NCBI RefSeq assembly: GCF_905475395.1
Contig: NC_058337.1
Span: 7,118,983-7,182,982 of the forward strand
Direction of reading: 5' to 3'
Source of the DNA: Chrysoperla carnea
Lineage: Eukaryota > Arthropoda > Insecta > Neuroptera > Chrysopidae
DNA length: 64,000 bases
Shown: positions 48,528 to 61,900 of the stretch, one piece after another
Numbering within the stretch: the first letter of the stretch is position 1
Layout: every line of letters starts with the position of its first letter
Translations under genes and position numbers: made by a program
The notes under the pieces: generated by a model
Told to the model about the DNA's origin: nothing
Seen by the model: only the letters and a program-made list of their open reading frames with translations
Databases searched by the model: none

Positions 48528-51005
48528 TCACTCTATCTCACTGTCACCTTCATACTCCTCTTCTGATTCATCGCTTTCTAGTGTTATCATAATTTTATCA
48601 GTGACTTCATCGACAATGTGCTCCTTCTGTATATAATCTTTCTCGGCCCGCTTGCAATGGTTACATATTTGTAACAATTCTTCTTGACCCACTTTCGAAA
48701 ATTTGGTCCTTGTAAACTTCTCTACGTCGTATATTTTATACGTAGTATTATTACTAGCTACCCAATTTTTAATTACCGCCCAATTTTTTTCAATAGACCT
48801 TTTCATCGATTTGCTTTTGTTTCGGACAGTTGTCAAAAAATTATTCAACCTAAGAAAGTTAAATATATTTTATCTTTTTCTAGCAGCGCTTTTTGATAAG
48901 GATAGAAGATATAAGATATGTCTTTACTTGATTGAAAACAGTCCGAAACAAAAAAGAATCATTTTGTAAATGAAAAGCCCTATTGAGTTCAATTCTGGGT
49001 GATATGGTGGTAACCTTAAAACAATATGGCCATGGCTTGCTTCCAAGCAAAGTATCTATGTTGTATTTTACACAGTTGGGTTTATTTAAGCTAATCAAGT
49101 TGTATAACTTGACTTTCAGCATTTTATTATCATAGAATATATTTCTATCAGAGAGCCATCACTGCATGTCTTTTTTTTTAGAATTGAAATTTGGAGGCCT
49201 TTCGTCGCTTTTATTATGATACGATGCGTGTCGATTACCACGACCGAATTTTTTGGCAGGTTCGGAATTACTCCCGAAGCCATTTCGAAAAATTTTCATA
49301 ATTCATATCGTCATGATAATTTCCCGTTTTTTTTTTTTCTCTGTTTGGAAAATTAATCACGCATTTGATATGAAGCCCATCTCACCACCGGCATTAACTA
49401 TAATTAGTCGGCGTCCTTTTGATATTGGTTTCTTGAAACCCAAATTTGAGCCATTCGCCCATTTGAATGGAGTTGTGTGTGATGATATATATATGTTTCA
49501 TAATACATACGATAGGGCGCCCTTCTTGCCTATTAGAAGTTATTTGCCTTAAAAACTGCACACGTTTTCAACTAATGTCTTCTTTTTCAATGAGAAGGCA
49601 TCTGTTGTCTGCGGTTTTACGCCATTTAAACCCTAATTTTTTTTACCACTGTCCTAAATGACGTTATTTTTCCCTTAAACTCAATATCTTCTTTCAGTTT
49701 ATCGAATACGGCTCTTAATGTTGGCCGACAACCATAAGTCACATTAAAATTATGAATTGTCCAACGAATTAATTCTTGGGTAAAATCGTCAGTTTTTGGT
49801 TTGTCCAATTCGCTCCGAGCGTGAATTTCGTTTCCATGACAACGATACACTACTTTAATTATAGAATTAATGGATGCATATATAATTGTGTGGATTGCAT
49901 TGAAAACTTACATTTAAAATTTAATATTCTTGTTTCACAAATTTAAATAAATAATTACGATAATTAACATTTGAAAAATAATATTTGTACAATTTGATTT
50001 CTTATTTTCACAATTTTTAATGCATTAAGTTTAATTAATTAGTGTTTTTCAATCATTTTAATTTGACAGTTTCTATATCATTAACATGTAAAGAATTGCA
50101 AATTAGTCATAACAGCCCACTTTATCTCCAAAATTTTTCACTTAAAGCGCTGGCATCGATTTTATTATCCCTACCATGACTACGCACACAACGAATACTC
50201 CCTTCTTGGTCAGCAAGATACATGGCCAGCTTTAGTCATTTCACGGACAATACGATAAACAGAAGTTACAACAATACGGCAAACAGGCAAGCCTACAGCG
50301 TCAATTGTTCTTTTTAAATTATTTTTGAATTCTGGTTTTCCATCAACCTCTTTTTTTAAAGAAACTATACATTCTGTGCACAATTTCTTTTGCTTGGCTA
50401 TGCAATTATTTCTTAGGAGTATGAGGGCGTCCCTACAAACAAAGAATAAATGTTTAAAAAAAATATTGAAGTGACAAAACTTAAGTTAATAGAACTAACG
50501 AATTTGTGTTTAGTTACAAATGTTTAAAACTCAAATAAAAAGAAACAATGTTTTCCATAAATCTAGCCGGCAATGGAGAATAAGTATAGAAAATGAAATT
50601 AACAATTTAGTAATCATGCACATACGACCCCACGAAATTTTGATACTCGACAGTGGAAAAATGTGTTCAATCACGCCTTTTATGAAATTTTTGGAAAATT
50701 GTATTATTTTTTTATGAATTTGAAAGTAAATAAAAATTATTAAAAATGTGAAATCAGTAAAAATTTCATGCAAAACTTGATAAAACACAATTATTTTACG
50801 TTCAATATCCTAATTTATTAACATAAATTTTTTTTTCGAAATTTATTATTATAAATGATGGCAAAAAAATTGTATATACAAAATCGCGTTAAAGTATTAT
50901 ATAATTATAATTTGAAAAACAAATTATTATATTATTATAATTTGAAAAACGTACTTCAATATTTTCACATGGTTCTTCCAAAGAAGTTGATGCCATATTT
51001 TCCAT
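48528..51005 (-). pseudogene. DDE_3-type (Tc1/pogo-like) transposase gene, broken
   Basis: A decayed transposon gene read right to left. A start exon (51005-50955, MENMASTSLEEPCENIE) has a GTACGT donor. The next segment starts after a TAG acceptor at 50432 (GRPHTPKK, then an in-frame stop). A shifted frame follows with 'RTIDAVGLPVCRIVVTSVYR'. Family B then interrupts at 49808-50196. The frame resumes with 'DDFTQELIRWTIHNF' and further broken pieces ('LIPNLPKNSVVVID'-like, catalytic region). The C-terminal 106 codons end at 48528 in an acidic tail with 'LESDESEEEYEGDSEIE', typical of insect DDE superfamily endonucleases. Stops, shifts and the insertion leave it non-functional. The plus-strand frames at 48684-49661 are shadows. 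Confidence 0.82.
49808..50196 (+). mobile_element. Family B MITE, copy 5, inserted in the transposase relic
   Basis: From 'attcgctccgagcgtgaat' to 'atgactacgcacacaacga'. The transposase reading continues on both sides, so the MITE came later. Confidence 0.87.
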
Positions 51006-51309
51006 TTTATTTAAATATATATATTTAAAAAATAATAATATTCAAAAATTACTAGTTTTCAATACAATAAAACATAATAATCTTCTTGCAGAGAATATAT
51101 CGGTAAAGTGATATAGTCTCTGCTTCTTGAGAGCACTGGATTTATCATTTGTTATCACACAAAAATTCTATATATGTATTAATGATGATGACTATCTTAA
51201 AAATGACATCAAAGAAAATCAGAGAATATATCTTTACTGATATAGTCTCTGATGACATAGATTCGGTCCAAAAAAAAGTGTTTCTGCGCCGGTGCCAGTT
51301 ACTTTTGCA

Positions 51310-51446
51310 TTAACGTAGTTCCAGCATGGTATTTGCAGTTTCTATGTTAAAGCAATGGTACAATTTTTTTTTCGACAGAATTTAACGAAAAATTAAATTT
51401 AAGAATTTAATAATGCTTACTATTAATTCCCAAAGTTTCAGAAATT
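51310..51446 (+). repeat. Dispersed repeat, copy 2 (partner at 24418-24567)
   Basis: Shares 'ttccagcatggtatttgcag' and 'acagaatttaacgaaaaatt' with the inverted partner. The stretch 51447-52110 has no supported gene. Confidence 0.75.
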
Positions 51447-52122
51447 TTGACCGTTTAAAATGGGAAATAATTATGCCAACGTCCCAATTTCGATCAATTT
51501 ACGTCAAAATTAATATCTCGAAAGTGAAAACTAATTTCTAAATTTTTTTTTTAGAATTTTATTGTATAAACATTTTTTTCTACTTTTTCTTCAATATATA
51601 ATAATATCATAAAAAATAGTTGGAGAGACCGGACATTTTACATGCTTTAAATGGGACATGACCCTCAAAATCGCGAACTTTGTCTTTAAATATCTCGCGA
51701 TCTAAACGGTCAAAAATTATGAAATTTTAGGAATTCATAAATAAAGCTATTATAAACCCGAGAAAAAAAATTCGGCCAAATCTGTCGAAAAGTGATTTCA
51801 TGCTGGTACTACCTTAACTCTATAAATTGTAACGGATCCATATTTAAAAAAAAAAAAAAATTATACGAAACTGCTAAAACTTTTGGAGCCGGCTGCCAGT
51901 ACCTAAATAAAGTTAATTGGAAAGCGGCAAGCATTAATTTTAGTTCCCGTGATAAATTTACCAATTTTTGTACTGAATAAAACTTAAAAAGAAAGGTCCA
52001 ATAAACATTGTTTTCATCATAAACAAACATGTGTTGTTAATGATGTGTCAATTTATTTTGGCTTCATGAAGCATAACCTCCATGTTTGGCTTTGTGATAT
52101 TTTAGGTTAGGTATGTTAATAT

Positions 52123-52372
52123 CATGAAGGTTATAGAGAAGGAGAACGATCGCAATAGAAAATATTGTCCCCAAAATATGGACAAAATAAGTGAGGCGCT
52201 GGGATCGCTAAATTGTATCATTAAATGCGGGCTGTTTTGCGCTAATATACTACTTATCGACGACAGCGCGGCTGGTGGCTGAAAATGAACTATAAATTCT
52301 ACAAATTTTCAGGGGCAGGTGCTCTAATGCTTTAGCACGTAGCGACCGTTCTCCTTCTTTATAACCTTCATG
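52123..52372. mobile_element. 250-bp MITE with 8-bp target duplication
   Basis: Inverted ends 'catgaaggttatagagaagg' and 'ccttctttataaccttcatg' are flanked by a perfect 8-bp repeat 'gttaatat' (52115-52122 and 52373-52380). An 8-bp duplication suggests hAT or P superfamily; the CATGA-type end is reminiscent of P. No frame. A truncated relative is at 29611-29730. Confidence 0.92.
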
Positions 52373-52380
52373 GTTAATAT

Positions 52381-52910
52381 TTTGAAAATTTTCTGCTTAG
52401 GGAGAATATTAAAAAACGTTATTCTAATTAATTGCTTCAGATTTCAAAGAAAATCATATGCAGTAAATTGAGTTTGACAGATTTTTGTATGTACGTGTTT
52501 ATACATTAATTCAAAATATTGCCAAGCTGGGTACGAGATAAAGAGGGAAGAAGGTCTCTTTTTTCGGTCAATAAATCACTTATTGCGTTTCCTATGCTTT
52601 TACGCCTCTATATTATATTAACTCTATGAATAATACAGATTTTACATAGTTATAAAAATGGTGAACAATCTTACTCACATATATAGAGCGCTAATGTGTT
52701 ATTTTATATATTACTACCAACTATTATTCTATTAAGTAAATAAATATTTTTAGATTTTGTTTACTGTCAACAACTCAAACAGCTACAAAACACAAAATTT
52801 TAAATTTAATAACATTCAAAAGCAATGTTTATAAAAATTATTAATTACGTGTTAGATATACACTTTTTACATCAAGTACTTTCTAAAAAGTTTCAAATTC
52901 AACTAGCAAA
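52381..52910. promoter_or_regulatory. 5' flank of the ALMS-motif gene
   Basis: AT-rich. The start codon at 52911 has a good insect context ('agcaaaATGaat'). The promoter and 5' untranslated region must lie here or upstream, but no specific element can be assigned. Confidence 0.4.
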
Positions 52911-55900
52911 ATGAATTATCCAACATCGCCGCGGAAAGAAACTAGCAGTGTGTCAAAATTAACTGTTGAATATTTAAAAAAGTTTGGTCAAAATCGAGAT
53001 CTTCAACAATATTTTGTTTTATCTACACCATTAGCGAAATCTGACGAAAATTTAAATATGAATACACAACCAATGGAAACTAAAATTCCAGCGAGTATTT
53101 TAATCGGATCAAAAAAGTTACCACTTTGGAGTGATTTAAATTCAGCTTCCACAAGTCGAACGCCAGCGTGTGAATATCAAAAAACATTTGACCATGAAAA
53201 TATTGATACAGGTCGATTATCTTCTGCAAGTAGTGTGATATCCGATAAACGTCTAGAATGGGACAGTGGGGCTGACGTGGGCTATGTCAATTATTATAAT
53301 AGTAAACATAAAGAAAAATCTTTATCTCTTCCTGCTCTCAGTACAATAGAAAGTTCTAGAGATAATTCACTTAGTTCGAATAGCTGTGCATCGAAAAAAC
53401 AGACATTTGTTGAATCAACTCCAGCACACACAACGGGGACGAACACACACAAATTTTTTCAACAAAATGAAACAGAAATTACTGCAATTCCAATTGAAAA
53501 TCCCGAAGAGAATGTAACAAATAATCTTCAAAAAGATAAAAGTGTTAGTTTAGAAGATACACGTTTAAAACCAGAAAGTTCACCTAAAAAATCTTTAAGC
53601 CAAATCGATTTATCGAATATTGAAAAATCATCATCAGTTATTGAAAATATGTATATTTTTTCACCAATGTTTATCAAAACTTTAAAAGGTAATAAAAAAG
53701 ATGGGGAAACTGATAAGAAATCTGATAAAATAATACAAACAACATTAGAAAAAGTATCAAAATTATCTTCGAATACTAGTGATGTAGCATTATTTGAAAG
53801 TGCATGTGATAATGATAGTTCATTTAGTAAGGGGGCTAAAACTAATCGAACGGGTGAGTTTAGTAGCAGGAATAAAACCAATTCAGGTTTACAAATACCC
53901 ACCAGTAGTAGTTTTGAATATATACCAGGAAATAAATACAATTTGAGTGGTTTTGGTGCATCTTCATCAAATGAAAATCAAGCATCATCTAAAGACAATC
54001 AAAACCAAGTGAATACTTCAGATTTAGGTAAATATGCATTTTAGCAACTTTTCTTACAAAAGCTCGACTAAGAACGTCAGGTAAAAAAATCAGGGTTCGA
54101 AAATATCCGATATTTATTATAAATATCAAAATGTCGGATATTTTTGATATATATCCGATATATATCAAAATTTTGATATTTAAAAAAAACTAAAATATTT
54201 TTAAGGTTTTATTTACTTAGGCATCTCAAATCAGACAAATGAAACCAAAACATAGAATATTCTTCTAGATCAGGCAAAATCAATTAAAAATAATAAAATT
54301 TTTATAAATAAAAATCAACTTTAAAACAAAAAACAATTTTATAAATTGTTATCAGTCAATGGTCATACCTACATTTAGGCAACAAAACAATAAACATTAC
54401 AAATAATAACTCTAGAGTAGAATCAGTCTTTTAATTATCAAATCAGTCATCAGTCATTTGTAATAAACTGTTAATTATCAAATAAAAAATAAAAAAAATG
54501 TCGTATCATAATTGTGCTTGGTTTGACTGCAAGGAAGATAAAGCTAGATCCGATTCCGATTCTGAATCTTACTTAAACTTACTCTTTAGTAACGAACTTT
54601 TTCTGACACGACACGATTTGAGCTTAGTATTAGTAGGTTTTAACTCTACTCCAATGCCATCAAAATTTGGGAAGAAGAAATACGGTAACAAACGCCAAAA
54701 ATTACTAAATTAAATTAAATTTTTTAAAATCATTTTTGTATTGATATATATCATAAAAATTCACGTGATATATATCGGATATATAACGGATATATATCAT
54801 GATATATATCCATTGATATATATCCTCGAACCCTGAAAAAAATCCAAATTAAAGCATTCTTTTACTTAGATTATGAATCCGTTGTCGAAGCTGGTGAAAA
54901 ACCAATAGTTTTTCTTTAATTGAAAATAATAATCGGGTTTAACAACTCCGTTTTTCAGATATCCATCTATAACAGAGACCATCCACATCCTTATTTATTT
55001 TATTTTAAACTATTTCCAATATAGCACAATAATCTTTAAAATTTTTCACATTTGTTTATTAGGTTGTAAAAACTTCGTAAAACAAGTGAAAACAAACAAT
55101 TGACTGAGTTAATTGTTGAAATACCATGTATAGACAGTGTTGATGACGCAATCGATTGTTTTTTGACGTCACGTAAATAAAAAAAGATATCCACTTTTAA
55201 ATAGCCGTACACAAATAACTGATTACAACTCCACCCAATAGAGGCATGGCTAATCCGTGGATCAATAGATTTTTATTAAAGAAAAACCATTGATTATTCA
55301 TCAGCTCCGACAACGGATTAAAAAAAAATGCTTAAATTTGGTTTTTACTTATCGTTCTAGAAGCTTTTTTAAAAAAAGTAGCTCAAGTCCAAATTTTATC
55401 AGATTTAGATCCAAAACTTATGGATATAAACACAAGTCGAAGTTCAAATTCATCAAATCATACTCAAGATTCTTCAGGACATTCAATCGGAAGCATTTTA
55501 ATGGCTTCACAATATTCAACAGATCTTACCAAAGATTTAGAACATACAGTGAGTGCTATGAGGAATATTATTGAGGCCAAACAATACAATGAAATCGATA
55601 AAAAACGTTTAATTCGGAAAATTGTTAAGAAAATCGTGAATACACATTATGATGATGATACAGTACCTCAGTCTCCTGGTAAGTTTTGTTCCTTTTTTTT
55701 TTTACTTCGAATTGGCTGAAAGCAGAGGCGATAAAAAAAATACAGCCATTTTTACCGTTTTTATTAATGATTTTTTTCAAATAGGAGGTTGACTCTAAAA
55801 ATAACATGTATACCGGAAAATATAGTAGTTTTTGAGTTGTTTCATCATCAACCATTTCCGGAAAATCGTTAAATTGAATTTTTAGGACGAAAAAATAAAA

Positions 55901-58900
55901 ATAACTTTTGTAGATTTAGATCAATATAACTTAAATATACCATTCATTAGAGTTTTGGTCAATCGAAAAAGTGGTAAATTTTTTAGGTTATAATTATTTT
56001 AGGTTGATTAAATTTTACACTTTGGAGTAGGCCACAGGACAACTTTTGCCCCTGGCTGATTTATTTTATCTCATCTAGAACTGGGGGTATTGATCAAAAT
56101 GCGTTTGAGTCTGCGCTAGGAAAATCCAAATTTGCGACTTTCTAGCTATCATTAATAAATTTTTACCACCTAAATTTTTTCCTAGGCTCAAAATTGGGCC
56201 CAAGGCAATCTCAAACGCATTTTGATCAATATTTCCGGTTCTAGATTGAATAAAATACATCGTCCTGAGGCAAAAGTTGTCCCGTGGCCTACTCTAACAA
56301 AGCGTAAAATTTGGCTAATCTAAAAAAAAATCTAACCACAAAAATTTAACACTTTTTCGAAGCCCGAATTTTTCAAAGTTAGCTCAGAATGTGAGGTATT
56401 GATCAAAACTACAATATTTTTAGGTTATATTAGCCTGAGTCTACCAAATCTATTTTGATTTTTTCCAAGAACTCCATTTTTCGGGCTGAAATCTCAATTT
56501 ACCGGAAATGATTGATTTTGTCGATAGTAAAAAAAAAAATAAAATCAGGGTGAAACAGTATAAAAACCACTATCTTTCCCGGCAAACATATTATTTTTTG
56601 AGTCAACTTCCTATTCGAAAAAAATCATTCAAACACAAACGGTAACAATTCATCTCGTGGTGTCAAATGACCCAAACATTCATGATCCGCGCACAAAATA
56701 ACACATTAAACAAGTACTTTCAGTCATTCGCAATTTTTTTCGAAACGGGCTTGATTTTTATTACCATGTGACTGGCTTACAGGTCCAAATCCAGCATCTC
56801 ATTCATCTGAGAATGATAAAATATCTACAAATCATTCAGATAGTCCGCCAGATAATATCACTTCTCCAACAGTTTTAATATCGAAAGTGCATACAAGATA
56901 TTCGAATAATGTTTCTCCTGAAATGATAAGTTCTCCGCCACTTATTGAGATGGATACATCTTTTAAATCTGACAGAATTGACGAGGAAAATGTAAATAAT
57001 GATGATGATGCTGATGAAGAGGTTCCACAACAAAATTTAATTGAACAAGTGTGTTGGAAAAAAGATATTACATTTTCTGAACAATTATTTGCAGAACGTA
57101 TTAAAAATTTACAAATACAACGTAAACGACATCATCGTGATCGTGATAAAAAGAAAAAACAACGTAATATATTTACCAATGTGGAAGAATTACACAAAAA
57201 ATTTATGTCTAATGATTATGGTTAGTACAATCAAGTTTTTATTGATTAAAAATGTAACATTTTTTGTTCAAAACTGTTTTCCGCAAACCGTCCAGTTTAG
57301 GCAAAATTGGACTGAAAAGTTTTACCCAAAATTATTTTTTCGTTCAAAATTGTTATTTCGAAAAAACAAAATTATAAATTTTCGAATAAATCCAATAAAA
57401 GTGATTCGTTTTTCTATAAAGACCATTTTAGTTCAAATTGAATGAACAAACGCACGAAAAGCTAGATTTTTGCTATTAATTATTGTCTAAACTATTCGGT
57501 TTACGAAAATAGGTTCCAAAAAAAAAAAAAATGTTTATGTATTTATAAAGAACAACTTTCTAATTTAAAGCGTTCATCTAATGTTTGTCATTATGAATAA
57601 GAGTGAGGTTTTAATTAAATCTGAAAACTTAGATCGAATTCGATACCGGTATAAGATGTGTTCCTTTGAAACTAAAATTTTTCGTTTGAAGCTTTTTCTT
57701 CGAATAACCTTATTTATCGAGTTTCAAGCATTTAAAAGCCACCCTGTATATGGTATGAGTGTAAAGAGCGGCAAATATTATTGTTGTCCGGAGCGGCTAA
57801 ATACCTAGATGGGGCCCTGGACTCCTCCCTGAGTAATCGGCAAATTTCTAAGATAAAACACTTTTTTTTCTTGATTAATACGATTCTTTAATGAATTTCA
57901 TTGTATTTAGGTGGCGATACTACAATTACAAATAAACAATTATTAAAAATAAGTGAAAAAGAACGTGAAAATCAATTGAATTGGGTTAAATCAGAAATTT
58001 ATTATTTAAATCAATTACGATTACTTTTAGAAGATCATTTTAATGATCAAGCATCAGCATCAGTTGTAATCAATCCAACCACTACGACTACGACTACCAC
58101 CACGACTCATCAAGTGTATGCAGTGTTTTCTAATTCGATTAAAAATACATCATCATCTTCATTAAGTAGTGCAAGTTCATCAGAATCACAATCAGAAATA
58201 GGTAATATCAGACCATCATCAACTTTATCAACCTCGTCTAGTAATTATAAATCCAGTCCACCTAATCCTAAACAAAATGAAATTGATAAAATCATACAAA
58301 AGAATTATATCTTTACTGAATCATCAAATAAATCAAATAGAAGTAGAAGGGGTAGAACTGATCGAGATTTACAAAGTAAAATTATTGCAAATATTAAGGA
58401 TGCACAAGCTAAAGAGATTTGGAAACTTGATCAACAGGTGCAAAGAACTGTAGCTGTTGACACAGTTGCTGCTAAAAGTAAAAATAGACGATTGAAAACT
58501 AATAAAATTACTACAGCTAATCATCAATCAATATTAGAATCAATTGAAGCAATAACAACAAATTATAACATGGCATATGCTGATTCTAATTTATGTAAAA
58601 AGTCCGAATTCTCTGGAAGAACTTTAGGTGTAGAACTTGATTTACCATCAAATCAACAGGCACAAAGTACTGTAGGTGCTGAAACACTTGTTAAAAGTAA
58701 AAATGACCGATTGAAAACCAATAAAATTACTACAACTAATCATCAAGAGTCCGAATCTTCAGGAGAACTACTGGAATTGGACTCATCAACAAAAAGTACA
58801 TTTAATGATCATAAACAATCAAGGACGGCAACCAATAGTAGTCGTAGTAGTTATGAAGAAAAACATAATAAACAAAGAAATATTATGAAACATCACCCAC

Positions 58901-61900
58901 AATTAGCAGTAAAAGTTAATCCAACTGTAGCAATTCAAACAGAAACATGCAACGAAAATGTGCAAAAAAATAATGTCGACTGTTTTTCTAAAGAAATACA
59001 AGAAAATAAAAGTCAAGTAGAAGAAAATCTTGTTTGTTCTAACTCTAAGAAACATAAACAAAGACCTCCACATTTGATTGGTGATAACACAAACATGATC
59101 ATACAACATTGCAACGAAAATCTGAAAAAGAATTGTATCGACTGTTATTCTAAAGAAATACTGGAAAACAAAGGTCAAGTAGAAGAAAATTTTGTTTGTT
59201 CTAATTCTAAGAAGCATAAACAAAGACCTCCACATGTGATTGGTGATAACACAAATATGATCGTACAACATTGCAGGAATAGTTCAACACAAACATCATA
59301 TCAGAAAATAACTGATAATAATAGTAACGCTAGCAGTAGCAGTGAACAATACCCTTGTAAATGTTGTAAAAGTGTAAAAGTAAATCAAGCCACACAAACT
59401 TATTGTAAAAGTAGTAGTAGCAGTAAAAATAAATATTCAAATGAAGAGGCTAAGAACACAACAAAACATAAACACAAAACGAAAAATCAATTGACTTCTT
59501 TAACTTTAAATACTAATAGTTCATCTTACAACTCGTCACCATCATCTGGACATGCGCCTGCACCTGTACCTCAACAACCAACAAACTTAAACTATAAACA
59601 TTGTACATGCAGTCAACAAGGTTAGTACAGTAAATACGTCAGATTTAAAAAAAAATTATACCATCCGATATTTCAACAGGATAATAAGAGAAAAAAATAG
59701 AAATTATTAAGAAAACACACTTTGGAAAAAATCGGTGTGTAGGAAGTTATTTAGAAAAAAATCGGAAAGATGACAAATACGGTAAAGGCATTTTGATAAA
59801 TAACAATAAAATAAAGTTCCTAAACTAAAATCCCGACGATTACAAAAGCACGCCCTTAAAAGTATGAAAACAAGAAAATATTTAAAACTGAAATTGTTAT
59901 GATAAGTAAAATCGCTATTATAGTCGGGGGAGCTCTAAAATTAAACAGTTTTCAACAGGACGGAAAAGAAATCCCCCGGGTGTAATGACGATTTTACTTA
60001 CCATTGAAATTTCGCGTTAACACATTTTGTGGCCGTCAGAGCTTTTGATCAGAACGATCCAAAGAACCTTTTAGGGTGAGTTAGAAAAAGTTTCACAGAA
60101 AGTCATTTTCTTCCTATCTCTTATTGCGAGGTCCTTTCGGATTTTTTAAAACAACTTCCCACCCTCCGATTTTCTCCAAAGTATGTTTTCTTAATTATGA
60201 ATATTTTTATCTTAATTATCCCGTTGAAAACCGAACATTTAAAAATTTTTTTAACTCTTTTGATTGTACTAGGTGTACACAGTAAGAATTCAATTAACCA
60301 GCCAACATCACCATCACTTTATTTACCCTTAAAATCATCCACTACGGAAAGTCAACAAAATTCTTCACGTCAATTTAGTAAAACTTCATCATTCGCTTCA
60401 CCTGAAATTGTTCCTGAATCTGGTACTAATTCTATTGAATTCATAAAAAATACTCATAAACCTCCTTCAGTACCTGTAGCTCAAAAATTTATAAGTAATT
60501 ATAAATCACGTGAATCATCGTCTAACTCAAAAGAAAGACAGTACGCGCATGATACAAATTTAATAAATTATAAAACTTGGCCTTCACATTTAGAATCAAT
60601 GAAGAAAGTATTGGATATGGATAAATTTGTACCAAGTTCAGATCGTATCGTACAACAAAATACAAATAATTTAAAATTCACAAGAAAACCTTCAAGAAGA
60701 ACATCAAAAGATTCTGAATATGAACATAATGTAGAAAAGTATTCATCTGATTCCACTGATAAATCAATTGATATCATGGATAAATATTTAACAATGACCA
60801 AGAAATGTTCATGTAAACAAGTTGAAGACCCTTTACCAGTACCTTCACCTTCACAGTTAGATGTACGTAATGATCCTTCTTGTTATTCTACATCTAATTA
60901 TAACACACAACTACCAGACACCAGGTAATCAAGAAAATTGACTCTCACTTATTTTTCCATCCCTAAATTTATAAGATAGTTTAGTCAATTTATAAGATGT
61001 TGTTGTTGGATTTGGAATGATGTCTAGAAAAATATGCGGGAAGCGTTTTTCATAATATAAAAAATTGCAAAAGTTATAAACAATTAGAAGATTAAAGAGA
61101 AGGAAATTTCCAATAAAACTCCCCACTCCCGGAAATTTATCACCATTATTTATTTTCCCTCATTTTCAAGCTTATTATGTCTAGGTTTGACGAAAAATAT
61201 ACTCACGGTCTAAAAATGAACCGCTTTGGAAAAAACACACTAGACAAATAATTTGAACGAAAAAATATCATTTAAATAAGTTTATTAGGCAAACATGTTA
61301 GTTTTTACAGATGCTCTTTTAAATATTTTGTTCTTTTAAATATTTGTTAGTTTTCCATATGTAGCCAACTTAGCTAGACATCCTGTATATGAATTAGCAA
61401 AAGAAAATCTACCTCAAAAAATTGTAAGACAACCGGAAGTTTTTTTATTATTTATCGAAAACGAATGGACACGATAGAATTTTGCAAAGGGTTTTACAAT
61501 GTGGCGTCCATGTGTAATTATTTTCATTATTAAATAGTAAATTTTATTATTTCTGGTGCATGGGTCACGCTATTTTTTTATAAATTTAGGGTTGGACCAA
61601 AAAAAAAATTGATTATCTGATGTATAGAATTTGTTTCTGATAGGTCTCAAAATTCAAGAGGATTGTGTGAAGATTTATCAAAAGAATCTCATGGTTTTAA
61701 GGATTCTCCAGCTGCATCCTCATCTCATCATATTTATTCAAATCATTCATCAATACATTATTATAGTAGAAGGACATCATCTGAAATAATAACAGCAGAA
61801 GATGTTGCTGAGCAAAACATAACAACAAAACATGACGATGACGATGACGATGAAGGTGAATATGAAGAAGAACAATTACATTTAAGATCATCTACATCTG

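Noticed and set aside
48684..49661. Plus-strand frames of 64-99 codons
   Set aside because: Shadows of the minus-strand DDE transposase relic.
53528..53941. 137-codon minus-strand frame
   Set aside because: Antisense shadow of ALMS exon 1, which has clear coding character and splice continuity.
58903..59271. 122-codon minus-strand frame
   Set aside because: Antisense shadow of the 54-residue repeats in ALMS exon 4.
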